Below are positions 39,609 to 55,800 of a stretch of DNA of 64,000 bases, in pieces. The notes below the pieces were generated by a model. It made no database searches. It saw only the letters and a program-made list of their open reading frames with translations, and had not been told where the DNA came from. How positions within the stretch are numbered: the stretch's first letter is position 1; the number at the start of each line of letters is the position of its first letter. The stretch is from the NCBI GenBank assembly GCA_037974665.1, contig CM075770.1, positions 61,267,850-61,331,849 on the forward strand, written 5' to 3'. Origin of the DNA: Ehretia macrophylla (taxonomy: Eukaryota > Streptophyta > Magnoliopsida > Boraginales > Ehretiaceae). The translations under genes and the position numbers were made by a program.

Positions 39609-42239
39609 AGCCCCGTGGTGTTTATTGGCCAACAAACGGCGACAAAAAGTAAAAGTTTAGTGGCCATTTATTCGCTAATAGATATGTAGGGCTACAAATT
39701 AAAAATATAAATCAAATTGTTTATATACTTAAATAAATTCATTTATTTAGAATAAAATTAATAATATAAATCAAAAGTTATTTTTAGCTAATATAAAATA
39801 TATTTACAAAATTTAATGTTAAATAAATTTTGTTATTTAATATAAAATTAATTAATTTATAATTTATTATAACAAATTTTAGTTTTTGAAAACCACTTTG
39901 TAGCCCCGTGGTGGCCATTGGCAACTAAACGGTGACAAAAAGTAAAAGTTTGGTGGGCATTTGGTCGCCAATTGATATGAACGGGCTACAAATTAAAAAT
40001 ATAAATAAAATTGTTTATATAAATAAATAAATGCATTTATTTATAATAAGATTAATAATAAAAATGAAAAGTTGTTTTTAGATAATATAAAACATATTTA
40101 CAAATTTCATGTTAAATAAATTTAGTTATTTAATATAAAATTAATTAATTTATAATTTATTATAGAAAATTTTAGATTTTGAATACCATCTTGTAGCCCA
40201 GTGGTGGCCATTGGCAACCAAACGGCTACAAAATGTAAAAGTTTGGTGGCCATTTGGTCGCCAATAGATATGAAGGAGCTACAAATTAAAAATATAAATC
40301 AAATTGTTTATATACTTAAATAAATTCATTTATTTAGAATAAAATTAATAATATAAATCAAAATTATTTTTAGATAATATAAAACATATATACAAAATTT
40401 AATGTTAAATAAATTTAGTTATTTAATATAAAATTAATAAATTTATAATTCATTATAACATATTTTATTTTTGAATATGATTTTGTAGTCCTGTGGTGGT
40501 CATTGGCAACCAAACGGCGACAAAATGTAAAAGTTTGGTCGTTAATAGATATGAAGGGGCAACAAATGAAAAATATAAATCAATTTGTTTATATAAATAA
40601 ATAAATTCATTTATTTAGAATAAAATTAATAATATAAATCAAAAGTTGTTTTTAGATAATACAAAACATATTTACAAAATTTAATGTTAAATATATTAAG
40701 TTATTTAATATACAATTAATTAATTTATAATTTATTATAACAAATTTTAGTTTTTGAATACCGTTTTGTAGCCCCGTGGTGGCCATTGGCCACCAAACGG
40801 CGACAAAAAGTAAAAGTTTGGTGGTCATTTGTTCGCTAATAGATATGTAGGGGCTACAAATTAAAAATATAAATCAAATTGTTTATATACTTAAATAAAT
40901 TTATTTATTTAGAATAAAATTAATAATACAAATGAAAAGTTATTTTTAGATAATATAAAACATATTTACAAAATTTTATGTTAAATATAATTTGTTATTT
41001 AATATAAAATTAATTAATTTATTATTTATTATAACAAATTTTAGTTTTTGAATACCATTTTGTAGCCCCGTGGTGGCCATTGGCCACCAAACAGCAACAA
41101 AAAGGAAAAGTTTGGGGCCCATTTTGTCACCAATAGATAGGAAGGGGCTACAAATTAAAAATATAAATCAAATTATTTATATAAATAAATAAATTCATTT
41201 ATTTAGAATAAAATTAATAATATAAATCAAAAGTTGTTTTTGGATAATATAAAACATATTTACAAATTTTAATGGTAAATAAATTTAGTTATTTAATGTA
41301 AAATTAATTAATTTATAATTTATTATAACAAATTTTGTGTTTTGAATACCATTTTGTAGCCCCGTGGAGGCCATTGGCCACCAAACGGCGACAAAAAGTA
41401 AAAGTTTGGTGGCCATTTTGTCGCCAATAGATAGGAAGGGCCTAAAAATTAAAAATATAAATCAAATTATTTATATAAATAAATAAATTCATTTATTAAT
41501 AATAAAATTATTAATATAATTCAAAACTTGTTTTTAGATAATATAAAACATATTTACAAAATTTATTGTTAAATAAATTTATTTATTTAATATAAAATTA
41601 ATGAATTTAAAATTTATTATAACAAATTTTTGTTTTTGAATACCATTTTGTAACCCCGTGGTGGCCATTGGACACCAAACGACCACTAAAAGTAAAAGTT
41701 TGGTGGCCATTTGGTCGCCAATTGATATGAAGGGTCTACAAATTAAAAATATAAATCAAATTGTTTATATAAATTAATAAATTCATTTATTAATAATAAA
41801 TTAATAATATAAATCAAAAGTTGTTTTTAGATAATATAAAACATATCTACAAAATTTAATGTTAAATAAATTAAGTTATTTATTATAAAATTAATTAATC
41901 TATAATTTATTATAACAAATTTTAGTTTTTGAATACAATTTTGTAATCCCGTGGTGGCCATTGGCCACCAAACGGCGACAAAAAGTAAAAGTTTGGTGGC
42001 CATTTGCTCGCTAATAGATATGTAGGGCTACAAATTAAAATTAAAAATAAAATTGTTTTTATAAATAAATAAATTCATTTATTTATAATAAAATTATAAT
42101 ATATATCAAAAGTTGTTTTTAGATAATATAAAACATATTTACAAAATTATTGTTAAATAAATTAAGTTATTTAATATAAAATTAATTAATTTATAATTTA
42201 TTATATCAAATTTTTGTATTTGAATACCATTTTGTAGCC
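39609..42239 (+). repeat. 9-monomer spacing of a marker monomer, proximal block C
   Basis: The marker box (GGTGTTTATTGGCCAACAAAC at 39609, GCGGTGGTTATTGGCGAAC at 42239) recurs 2630 bp apart, nine monomers. Flanking monomers correspond in order: a CCACTAAAAG or CCACAAAAAG box before, and a TGAAAACCACTTTGTA box after. Copies are moderately diverged, so this is an older higher-order unit than those distal to it. Confidence 0.6.
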
Positions 42240-43699
42240 CCGCGGTGGTTATTGGCGAACAAACGGCGACAAAAAGTAAAAGTTTAGTGGCCATTTGTTC
42301 GCTAATAGATATGTAAGGCTACAAATTAAAAATATAAATCAAATTGTTTATATACTTAAATAAATTCATTTATTTAGAATAAAATTACTAATATAAATCA
42401 AAACTTACTTTTAGATATTATAAAACATATTTAAAAAATTTATTGTTAAAGAAATTTTGTTATTTAATATAAAATTATTTAATTTATAATCTATTATAAC
42501 AAATTTTTGTTTTTGAAAACCACTTTGTAACTCAGTGGTGGCCATTGGCCACCAAACAACGACAAAAGGTAAAAGTTTGTTGGCCATTTGGTCGTCAATT
42601 GATTAGAAGGGCCTACAAATTAAAAATATAAATCAAAATGTTTATATAAATAAATAAAATAATTTATTTATAATAAAATTAATAATATAAATTAAAAGTT
42701 ATTTTTAGATAATATAAAACATATTTAAAAAATTTAATGGTAATTAAATTTAGTTATTTAATATAAAATTAATTAATTTATAATTTATTATAGCAAATTT
42801 TAGTTTTTGAATACCTTCTTGTAGCCCAGTGGTGGCCATTGGCAACCAAACGACGACAAAAAGTAAAAGTTTGGTGGCCATTTGGTCGCTAATAGATATG
42901 AAGGGGCTACAAATTAAAAATATAAATCAAATTGTTTATATACTTAAATAAATTAATTTATTTAGAATAAAATTAATAATATAAATCAAAAGTTATTTTT
43001 ATATAATATAAAACATATTTACAAAATTTAATGTTAAATAAATTTAGTTATTCAATATAAAATTAATTAATTTATAATTTATTATAACAAATTTTAGTTT
43101 TTGAATACCATTTTGTAGCCCCATGGTGGCCATTGGCAACCAAACGGTGACAAAAAGTAAAAGTTTGGTTGCTAATAGATATGAAGGGGCAACAAATTAA
43201 AAATATAAATTAAATTGTTTATATAAATAAATAAATTCGTTTATTTAGAATAAAATTAATAATATAAGTCAAAAGTTATTTTTATATAAAATAAAACATA
43301 TTTACAAAATTTAATGTTAAATAAATAAAGTTATTTAATATAAAATTAATTAATTTATAATTTATTATAACAAATTTTAGTTTTTGAATACCATTTTGTA
43401 GCCCCGTGGTGGCCATTGGACACCAAACGGCAACAAAAAGTAAAAGTTCGTTGGGCATTTGGTGGCTAATAGATATGAAGGGGCTACAAATTAAAAATAT
43501 AAATCAAATTATTTATACAAATAAAAAAATTCATTTATTTAGCATAAAATTTATAATATAATTCAAAAGTTGCTTTTAGATAATATAAAACATATTTAGA
43601 AAATTTAATGTTAAATAAATTTATTTATTAAATATAAAATTAATTAATCTGTAATTTATTATTACAAATTTTAGTTTTTGAATACCATTTTGTAGTCCC

Positions 43700-44400
43700 G
43701 TGGTGGCCATTGGCCACCAAACAGGGACAAAAAAAAAAGTTTGTCCGCTAATAGATATGAAAGGGCAACAAATTAAAAATATGAATCAAATTGTTTAAAT
43801 AAATAAATAAATTCTTTTATTTAGCATAAAATTAATAATATAAATCAAAAGTTATTTTTATATAATATAAAACATATTTACAAAATTTAATATTAAATAA
43901 ATTAAGTTATTGAATATACAATTAATTAATTTATAATTTATTATAACAAATTTTAGTTTTTGAATACCATTTTGTAACCCTGTGGTGGTCATTGGAAACC
44001 AAACGGTGACAAAAATTAAAAGTTTGGTGGCCATTTGGTCACTAATAGATATGAAGTGGCTACAAATTAAAAATATAAATCAAATTGTTTATACAAATAA
44101 AAAAAATCATTTATTTAAAATAAAATTAATAATATAAATCAAAAGTTGTTTTTAGTTAATATAAAACATATTTAGAAAATTTAATGTTAAATAAATTTAT
44201 TTATTAAATATAAAATTAATTAATCTGTAATTTATTATTACAAATTTTAGTTTTTGAATACCATTTTGTAGTCCCATGGTGGCCATTGGCCACCAAACGG
44301 GGACAAAAAAAAAAGTTTGTCCGCTAATAGATATGAAAGGGCAACAAATTAAAAATATAAATCAAATTGTTTATATAAATAAATAAATACATTTATTTAG
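43700..44400 (+). repeat. 2-monomer duplication with TCCGCTAATAG box
   Basis: Truncated-box monomers reading GGGGACAAAAAAAAAAG or close to it, then TTTGTCCGCTAATAGATATG, occur at about 43727 and 44299. Their TCCGCTAATAG is about 580 bp apart, with a normal monomer between. The same variant recurs near 45778, 48118 and 62728. Confidence 0.65.
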
Positions 44401-44524
44401 CATAAAATTAATAATATAAATCAAAAGTTATTTTTACATAATATAAAACATATTTACCAAATTTTATGTTAAATATAATTTGTTATTTAATATAAAATTA
44501 ATTAATTTATTATTTATTATAACA

Positions 44525-47500
44525 AATTTTAGTTTTTGAATACCATTTTGTAGCCCCGTGGTGGCCATTGGCCACCAAACAGCAACAAAAAGGAAAAGTT
44601 TGTAGGCCATTTTGTCACCAATAGATAGGAAGGGGCTACAAATTAAAAATATAAATCAAATTATTTATATAAATAAATAAATTCATTTATTTCGAATCAA
44701 ATTAATAATATAAATCAAAAGTTGTTTTTGGATAATATAAAACATATTTACAAATTTTAATGGTAAATAAATTTAGTTATTTAATGTAAAATTAATTAAT
44801 TTATAATTTATTATAACAAATTTTGTGTTTTGAATACCATTTTGTAGCCCCGTGGAGGCCATTGGCCACCAAACGACGACAAAAAGTAAAAGTTTGGTGG
44901 CCATTTTGTCGCCAATAGATAGGAAGGGCCTAAAAATTAAAAATATAAATCAAATTGTTTATATAAATAAATAAATTCATTTATTTAGAATAAAATTTAT
45001 AATATAATTCAAAACTTGTTTTTAGATAATATAAAACATATTTACAATATTTATTGTTAAATAAATTAATTTATTTAATATAAAATTAATTTATTTATAA
45101 TTTATTATAACAAATTTTTGTTTTTGTATACCATTTTGTAACCCCGTGGTCGCCAATGGACACCAAACAACCACCAAAAGTAAAAGTTTGGTGGCCATTT
45201 GGTCGCCAATTGATATGAAGGGGCTACAAATTAAAAATATAAATCAAATTATTTATATAAATAAATAAATACATTTATTTATAATAAATTAATAATATAA
45301 ATCAAAAGTTGTTTTTAGATAATATAAAACATATTTACAAAATTTAATGTTAAATAAATTAAGTTATTTAATATAAAATTAATTAACTTATAATTTATTA
45401 TAACAAATTTTAGTTTTTGAATACCATTTTGTAACCCTGTGGTGGCCATTGGCAACCAAATGGAGACATAAATTAAAAGTTTGGTGGCCATTTGGTCGCT
45501 AATAGATATAAAGGGGCTACAAATTAAAAATATAAATCAAATTGTTTATATAAATAAAAAAAAATCATTTATTTAAAATAAAATTAATAATATAAATCAA
45601 AAGTTGCTTTTAGTTAATATAAAACATATTTAGAAAATTTAATGTTAAATAAATTTATTTATTAAATATAAAATTAATTAATCTATAATTTATTGTTACA
45701 AATTTTAGTTTTTGAATACGATTTTGTAGCCCCGTGGTGGCCATTGGCCACCAAACGGGGACAAAAAGTAAAAGTATGTCCGCTAATAGATATGAAAGGG
45801 CAACAAATTAAAAATATAAATCAAATTGTTTATATAAATAAATAAATTCTTTTATTTAGCATAAAATTAATAATATAAATCAAAAGTTATTTTTAGATAA
45901 TATAAAACATATTTACAAATTTTAATGTTAAATAAATTAAGTTATTTAATATAAAATTAATTAATTTATAATTTATTATAACGAATTTTAGTTTTTGAAT
46001 GCCATTTTGTAGCCCCGTGGTGCCCATTGACACCAAACGGCGACAAAAAGTAAAAGTTTGGTCGCCATTTGGTCGCTAATAGATATAAAGGGGCTACAAA
46101 TTAAAAATATAAATCAAAATTTTTATATAAATAAATATATTCATTTATTTAGAATAAAATTAATAATATAACTCAAAAGTTATTTTCAGATAATATAAAA
46201 CATATTTACAAAATTTAATGTTAAATAAATTTAGTTATTTAATGTAAAATTAATTAATTCATAATTTATTATAAAAAATTTTACTTTTTGAAAACCACTT
46301 TGTAGCCCCGTGGTGGTCATTGGCCACCAAATGGCGATAAAAAGTAAAAGTTTGGTGGCCATTTGGTCACCAATTGATATGAAGGGGCTACAAATTAAAT
46401 ATATAAATTAAATTGTTTATATAAAAAAATAAATTCATTTATTTATAATAAGATTAATAATATAAATCAAAAGTTGATTTTAGATAATATAAAATATATT
46501 TACATAATTTAATGTTGAATCAATTAAGATATTTAATATAAAATTAATTAATTTATAATTTATTATAACAAATTTTAGTTTTTGAATACCGTTTTGTAGC
46601 CCCGTGGTGGCCATTGGCCACCAAATGGTGAAAAAAAGTAAAAGTTTGGTGGCCATTTGGTCGCTAATAGATATGATGGGGCTACAAATTAAAAATATAA
46701 ATCAAATTGTTTATATACTTAAATAAGTTCCTTTATTTAGAATAAAATTAATAATACAAATGAAAAGTTGTTTTTAGATAATATAAAACATATTTACAAA
46801 ATTTAATGTTAAATAAAATTTGTTATTTAATATAAAATTAATTAATTAATAATTCATTATAACTAATTTTAGTTTTTGAATACCATTTTGTAGCCCCGTG
46901 GTGGCCATTGGCCACCAAACGGCGACAAAAAAGAAAAGTTTGTAGGCCATTTTGTCACCAATAGATAGGAAGGGGCTACAAATTAAAAAAATAAATCAAA
47001 TTGTTTTTATAAATAATCAAATTCATTTATTTAGAATAAAATTAATAATATAAATCAAAAGTTGTTTTTGGAAAATATAAAACATATTTACAAAATTTAA
47101 TGGTAAATAAATTTAGTTATTTAATGTAAAATTAATTAATTTATAATTTATTATAACAAATTTTGTGTTTTGAATACCATTTTGTAGCCCCGTGGAGGCC
47201 ATTGGTCACCAAACGACGACAAAAAGTAAAAGTTTGGTGGCCATTTTGTCGCCAATAGATAGGAAGGGCCTAAAAATTAAAAATATAAATCAAATTGTTT
47301 ATATAAATAAATAAATTCATTTATTTATAATAAAATTAATAATATAATTCAAAACTTGTTTTTAGATAATATAAAACATATTTACAATATTTATTGTTAA
47401 ATAAATTAATTTATTTAATATAAAATTAATTAATTTATAATTTATTATAACAAATTTTTGTTTTTGTATACCATTTTGTAACCCCGTGGTCGCCATTAGA

Positions 47501-48950
47501 CACCAAACGACCACCAAAAGTAAAAGTTTGGTGGCCATTTGGTCGCCAATTGATATGAAGGGGCTACAAATTAAAAATATAAATCAAATTGTTTATATAA
47601 ATAAATAAATTCATTTATTAATAATAAATTAATAATATAAATCAAAAGTTGTTTTTAGATAATATAAAACATATTTACAAAATTTAATGTTAAATAAATT
47701 AAGTTATTTAATATAAAATTAATTAACTTATAATTTATTATAACAAATTTTAGTTTTTGAATACCATTTTGTAACCCTGTGGTGGCCATTGGCAACCAAA
47801 TGGAGACATAAATTAAAAGTTTGGTGGCCATTTGGTCGCTAATAGATATAAAGGGGCTACAAATTAAAAATATAAATCAAATTGTTTATACAAATAAAAA
47901 AAAATCATTTATTTAAAATAAAATTAATAATATAAATCAAAAGTTGCTTTTAGTTAATATAAAACATATTTAGAAAATTTAATGTTAAATAAATTTATTT
48001 ATTAAATATAAAATTAATTAATCTATAATTTATTGTTACAAATTTTAGTTTTTGAATACGATTTTGTAGCCCCGTGGTGGCCATTGGCCACCAAACGGGG
48101 ACAAAAAGTAAAAGTATGTCCGCTAATAGATATGAAAGGGCAACAAATTAAAAATATAAATCAAATTGTTTATATAAATAAATAAATTCTTTTATTTAGC
48201 ATAAAATTAATAATATAAATCAAAAGTTATTTTTAGATAATATAAAACATATTTACAAAATTTAATGTTAAATAAATTAAGTTATTTAATATAAAATTAA
48301 TTAATTTATAATTTCTTATAACGTATTTTAGTTTCTGAATACAATGTTGTAGACCCGTGGTGGCGAATGGCCCCCAAATAGCGACCAAAAGTAAAAGTTT
48401 GGTAGCCATTTGGTCGCTAATAGATATAAAGGGGCTACAAATTAAAAATATAAATCAAAATTGTTTATACAAATAAATAAATTCATTTATTTAGAATTAA
48501 ATTAATAATATCAATCAAAAGTTATTTTTAGATAATATAAAACATATTTACAAAATTTAATGTTAAATAAATTTAGTTATCTAATATAAAATTAATTAAT
48601 TCATAATTTATTATAGCAAATTTTAGTTTTTGAAAACCACTTTGTAGCCCCGTGGTGGTCATTGGCCACCAAATGGCGATAAAAAGTAAAAATTTGGTGG
48701 CCATTTGGTCGCCAATTGATATGAAGGGGCTACAAATTAAAAATATAAATTAAATTGTTTATATAAATAAATAAATTCATTTATTTATAATAAGATTAAT
48801 AATATAAATCAAAAGTTGTTTTTAGATAATATAAAATATATTTACATAATTTAATGTTGAATCAATTAAGATATTTAATATAAAATTAATTAATTTATAA
48901 TTTATTATAACAAATTTTAGTTTTTGAATACCGTTTTGTAGCCCCGTGGT
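44525..48950 (+). repeat. Two copies of an 8-monomer higher-order repeat (2.34 kb)
   Basis: The segment 44525-46600 matches 46865-48950 at a near-constant offset of 2340-2342. Shared private variants include GGAGACATAAATTAAAAG (45463 and 47803), AATACGATTTTGTAGCCCC (45716 and 48056) and GTTGAATCAATTAAGATATT (46512 and 48853). Long stretches, for example 45420-45900 versus 47760-48240, are nearly identical. The correspondence fades after about 48990. Confidence 0.85.
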
Positions 48951-49825
48951 GGCCATTGGCCACCAAACGGCGACAAAAAGTAAAAGTTTGGTGGTCATTT
49001 GTTCGCTAATAGATATGTAGGGGCTACAAATTAAAAATATAAATCAAATTGTTTATATACTTAAATAAATTCATTTATTTAGATTAAAATTAATAATACA
49101 AATGAAAAGTTATTTTTAGATAATATAAAACATATTTACAAAATTTTATGTTAAATATAATTTGTTATTTAATATAAAATTAATTAATTACTATTTATTA
49201 TAACAAATTTTAGTTTTTGAATACAATTTTGTAGCCCCGTGGTGGCCATTGGCCACCAAACGGCAACAAAAAGGAAAAGTTTGGTGGCCATTTTGTCACC
49301 AATTGATATGAAGGGGCTACAAATTAAAAATATAAATCAAATTGTTTATATAAATAAATAAATTCATTTATTTATAATTAAATTAATAATATTTTTCAAA
49401 AGTTTTTTTTATATAATATAAAAAATATTTACAAAATTTAATGTTAAATAAATTAAGTTATTTAATATAAAATTAATTAATTTATAATTTATTCTAACAA
49501 ATTTTAATTTTTGAATACAATTTTGTAATCCTGTGGTGTCCATTGGCCACCAAACGGCGACAAAATGTAAAAGTTTGGTGGCCATTTGGTCGCTAATAGA
49601 TATGTAGCGGCTACAAATTAAAAATATAAATCAAATTGTTTATATAAATAAATAAATTCAATTTTTTATAATAAAATTAATAATATAAATCAAAAGTTGT
49701 TTTAGGTAATATAAAACATATTTAAAAAATTTAATGTCAAATAAATTAAGTTATTTAATATAAAATTAATTAATTTATAATTTGTTATAACAAATTTTAG
49801 TTTTTGAATACCATTTTGTAGCCCC

Positions 49826-52800
49826 GCAGTGGTTATTGGAGAACAAATGGTGACAAAAAGTAAAAGTTTAGTGGCCTTTTGTTTGCTAATAGATATGTAA
49901 GGCTACAAATTAAAAATATAAATCAAATTATTTATATACTTAAATAAATTCATTTATTTAGAATAAAATTAATAATATAAATCAAAAGTTAATTTTAGAT
50001 AATATAAAACATATTTACAAAATTTAATGTTAAATAAATTTTGTTATTTAATATAAAATTAATTAATTTATAATTTATTATAACAAATTTAAGTTTTTGA
50101 ATACTGTTTTGTAGCGCCGTGGTGGCCATTGGCCATCAAACGGTGATAAAAAGTAAAAGTTTGGTGGCCATTTGTTCGCTAATAGATATGAAGGGGCTAC
50201 AAATTAAAAATATAAATAAAATTGTTTATATACTTAAATAAATTCATTTATTTAGAATAAAATTAATAATATAAATCAAAAGTTATTTTTACATAATATA
50301 AAACATATTTACCAAATTTTATGTTAAATATAATTTGTTATTTAATATAAAATTAATTAATTTATAATTTATTATAACAAATTTTAGTTTTTGAATACCA
50401 TTTTGTAGCCCCGTGGTGGCCATTGGCCACCAAACGGCGACAAAAAAGAAAAGTTTGGTGGCCATTTTGTCGCCAATAGATAGGAAGAGGCTACAAATTA
50501 AAAATATAAATCAAATTATTTATATAAATAAATAAATTCATTTATTTATAATAAAATTAATAATATAAATTAAAAGTGTTTTTGGAAAATATAAGACATA
50601 TTTACAAAATTTAATGGTAAATAAATTTAGTTATTTAATGTAAAATTAATTAATTTATAATTTATTATAACAAATTTTGGTTTTTGAATACCATTTTGTA
50701 GCCCCGTGGAGGCCATTGGCCACCAAACGGTGACAAAAAGTAAAAGTTTGGTGGCCATTTTGTCGCCAATAGATAGGAAGGGCCTAAAAATTAAAAATAT
50801 AAATCAAATTGTTTATATAAATAAATAAATTCATTTATTTAGAATAAAATTAATAATATAATTCAAAACTTGTTTTTAGATAATATAAAACATATTTACA
50901 ATATTTATTGTTAAATAAATTAATTTATTTAATATAAAATTAATTAATTTATAATTTATTATAACAAATTTTTGTTTTTGAATACCATTTTGTAATCCCG
51001 TGGTGGCCATTGGACACCAAACGACCACCAAAAGTAAAAGTTTGGTGGCCATTTGGTCGCCAATTGATATGAAGGGGCTACAAATTAAAAATATAAATCA
51101 AATTGTTTATATAAATAAATAAATTCATTTATTAATAATAAATTAATAATATAAATCAAAAGTTGTTTTTAGATAATAAAAAAAATATTTACAAAATTTA
51201 ATGTTAAATAAATTAAGTTATTTAATATAAAATTAATTAATTTATAATTTATTCTAACAAATTTTAATTTTTGAATACAATTTTGTAATCCTGTGGTGGC
51301 CATTGGCCACCAAACGGCGACAAAAAGTAAAAGTTTGGTGGCCATTTGCTCGCTAATAGATATGTAGCGGCAACAAATTAAAAATATAAATCAAATTGTT
51401 TATATAAATAAATAAATTCAATTTTTTATAATAAAATTAATAATATAAATCAAAAGTTGTTTTAGGTAATATAAAACATATTTACAAAATTTAATGTCAA
51501 ATAAATTAAGTTATTTAATATAAAATTAATTAATTTATAATTTGTTATAACAAATTTTAGTTTTTGAATACCATTTTGTAGCCCCGCAGTGGTTATTGGC
51601 GAACAAACGGTGACAAAAAGTAAAAGTTTGCTAGCCATTTGGTCGCTAATAGATATGAAGGGGCTACAAATTAAAAATATAAATCAAATTATTTATATAC
51701 TTAAATAAATTCCTTTATTTTGAATAAAATTAATAATATAAACCAAAAGTTATTTTAAGATAATTTAAAACATATTTACAAAATTTAATGTTAAATAAAT
51801 TTTGTTATTTAATATAAAATTAATTAATTTATAATTTATTATAACTAATTTTAGTTTTTGAATACCATTTTGTAGCCCCGTGGTGCCCATTGGCCACCAA
51901 ACGGCGACAAAAAGTAAATGTTTGATGGTCATTTGGTCGCCAATAGATATGAAGGGGCTACAAATTAAAAATATAAATCAAAATGTTTATATAAATAAAT
52001 AAAATCATTTATTTAGAATAAAATTAATAATACAAATGAAAAGTTATTTTTAGATAATATAAAACATATTTATAAAATTATATGTTAAATATAATTTGTT
52101 ATTTAATATAAAATTAATTAAATTATTATTTATTATAACAAATTTTAGTTTTTGAATACCATTTTGTAGTCCCGTGGTGGCCATTGGCCACCAAACAGCA
52201 ACAAAAAGGAAAAGTTTGGGGGCCATTTTGTCACCAATAGATAGGAAGGGGCTACAAATTAAAAATATAAATCAAATTATTTATATAAATAAATAAATTC
52301 ATTTATTTAGAATAAAATTAATAATATAAATCAAAAGTTGTTTTTGGATAATATAAAACATATTTACAAATTTTAATGGTAAATAAATTTAGTTATTTAA
52401 TGTAAAATTAATTAATTCATAATTTATTATAACAAATTTTGTGTTTTGAATACCATTTTGTAGCCCCGTGGAGGCCATTGGCCACCAAACGGCGACAAAA
52501 AGTAAAAGTTTTGTGGTCATTTTGTCGCCAATAGATAGGAAGGGCCTAAAAATTAAAAATATAAATCAAATTGTTTATATAAATAAATAAATTCTTTTAT
52601 TTAGAATAAAATTAATAATATAATTCAAAAGTTGTTTTTAGATAATATAAAACATATTTACAATATTTATTGTTAAATAAATTAATTTATTTAATATAAA
52701 ATTAATTAATTTATAGTTTATTATAAAAAATTTTTGTTTTTGAATACCATTTTGTAACCCCGTGGTGGCCATTGGACACCAAACGACCACCAAAAGTAAA

Positions 52801-55800
52801 AGTTTGGTGGCCATTTGGTCGCCAATTGATATGAAGGGGCTACAAATTAAAAATATAAATCAAATTGTTTATATAAATAAATAAATTCATTTATTAATAA
52901 TAAATTAATAATATAAAAAAAGTTGTTTTTAGATAATATAAAACATATTTACAAAATTTAATGTTAAATAAATTTAGTTATTTAATATAAAATTAATTAA
53001 TATATAATTTATTATAACTAATTAGTTTTTGAATACCATTTTGTAATCCTGTGGTGGCCATTGGGCACCAAACAGTGACAAAAAGTAAAAGTTTGGTGAC
53101 CATTTGCTCGCTAATAGATATGTAGCGGCTACAAATTAAAAATATAAATCAAATTGTTTATATAAATAAATAAATTCAATTTATTTATAATAAAACTAAT
53201 AATATAAATTAAAAGCTTTTTTTGACAATATAAAATATATTTACAAAATTTAATGTTAAATAAATAAAATTAATTAATATAAAATTAATTAATTTATAAT
53301 TTGTTATAACAAATTTTAGTTTTTGAATACCATTTTGTAGCCCCGCGGTGGTTATTGGAGAACAAACGGTGAAAAAAAGTAAAAGTTTAGTGGCCTTTTG
53401 TTTGCTAATAGATATGTAAGGCTACAAATTAAAAATATAAACCAAATTATTTATATACTTTAATAAATTCATTTATTTAGAATAAAATTAATAATATAAA
53501 TCAAAAGTTAATTTTAGATAATATAAAACATATTTACAAAATTTAATGTTAAATAAATTTTGTTATTTAATATAAAATTAATTAATTTATAATTTATTAT
53601 AACAATTTTAAGTTTTTGAATAACGTTTTGTAGCCCCGTGGTGGCCATTGGCCACCAAACGGCAACAAAAAGTAAAAGTTTGGTGGCCATTTGTTCGCTA
53701 ATAGATATGTAGGGGCTACAAATTAAAAATATAAATCAAATTGTTTATATACTTAAATAAATTCATTTATTTATAATAAAATTAATAATACAAATGAAAA
53801 GTTATTTATAGATAATATAAAACATATTTACAAAATTATATGTTAAATATAATTTGTTATTTAATATAAAATTAATTAAATTATTATTTATTATAACAAA
53901 TTTTAGTTTTTGAATACCATTTTGTAGTCCTGTGGTGGCCATTGGCCACCAACCAGCAACAAAAAGGAAAAGTTTGGGGGCCATTTTGTCACCAATAGAT
54001 AGGAAGGGGCTACAAATTAAAAATATAAATCAAATTGTTTATATAAAGAAATAAATTCATTTATTTAGATAAAATTAATAATATAAATCAAAAGTTATTT
54101 TTAGATAATATAAAATATATTTACAAAATTTATGTTAAATAAATTTAGTTATTTAATATAAAATTAATTAATTTATAATTTATTATAACAAATTTTAGTT
54201 TTTGAATACCACTTTGTAGCTTGGTGGCGGCCATTGGTCACCAAACGGCGACAAAAAGGAAAAGTTTGGTGGCCATTTGCTCGCCAATAGATAGGAAGGG
54301 GCTAGAAATTAAAAATATAAATCAAATTGTTTATATAAATAAATAAATTCATTTATTTAGATAATATAAAATATATTTACAAAATTTAATGTTAAATAAA
54401 TTTAATTATTTAATATAAAATTAATTAATTTATCATTTATTATAACAAATTTTAGTTTTTGAATGCCATTTTGTAGCCCCGTGGTGGCCATTGGACACCA
54501 AACGACCACCAAAAGTAAAAGTTTGGTGGCCATTTGGTCGCCAATTGATATGAAGGGACTACAAATTAAAAATATAAATCAAATTGTTTATATAAATAAA
54601 TAAATTCATTTATTAATAATAAATTAATAATATAAATAAAAAGTTGTTTTTAGATAATATAAAACATATTTACAAAATTTAATGTTAAATAAATAAAGTT
54701 ATTTAATATAAAATTAATTAATTTATAATTTATTATAACAAATTTTAGTTTTTGAATACAATTTTGTAATCCCGTGGTGGCCATTGGCCACCAAACAGTG
54801 ACAAAAAGTAAAAGTTTGGTGGCCATTTGCTTGCTAATAGATATGTAGCGGCAACAAATTAAAAATATAAATCAAATTGTTTATATAAATAAATAAATTC
54901 AATTTGTTATAATAAAATTAATAATATAAATCAAAATTTGTTTTAGAGAATAGAAAACATATTTACAAAATTTAATGTTAAATAAATTAAATTATTTAAT
55001 ATAAAATTAATTAATTTATAATTTGTTATAACAAATTTTAGTTTTTGAATACCATTTTGTAGCCCCGCAGTGGTTATTGGAGAACAAACGGTGAAAAAAA
55101 GTAAAAGTTTAGTGGCCTTTTGTTTGCTAATAGATATGTAAGGCTACAAATTAAAAATATAAACCAAATTATTTATATACTTTAATAAATTCATTTATTT
55201 AGAATAAAATTAATAATATAAATCAAAAGTTAATTTTAGATAATATAAAACATATTTACAAAATTTAATGTTAAATAAATTTTGTTATTTAATATAAAAT
55301 TAATTAATTTATAATTTATTATAACAATTTTAAGTTTTTGAATACCGTTTTGTAGCCCCGTGGTGGCCATTGGCCACCAAACGGCAACAAAAAGTAAAAG
55401 TTTGGTGGCCATTTGTTCGCTAATAGATATGTAGGGGCTACAAATTAAAAATATAAATCAAATTGTTTATATACTTAAATAAATTCATTTATTTAGAATA
55501 AAATTAATAATACAAATGAAAAGTTATTTATAGATAATATAAAACATATTTACAAAATTATATGTTAAATATAATTTGTTATTTAATATAAAATTAATTA
55601 AATTATTATTTATTATAACAAATTTTAGTTTTTGAATACCATTTTGTAGTCCTGTGGTGGCCATTGGCCACCAACCAGCAACAAAAAGGAAAAGTTTGGG
55701 GGCCATTTTGTCACCAATAGATAGGAAGGGGCTACAAATTAAAAATATAAATCAAATTATTTATATAAATAAATAAATCCATTTATTTAGAATAAAATTA

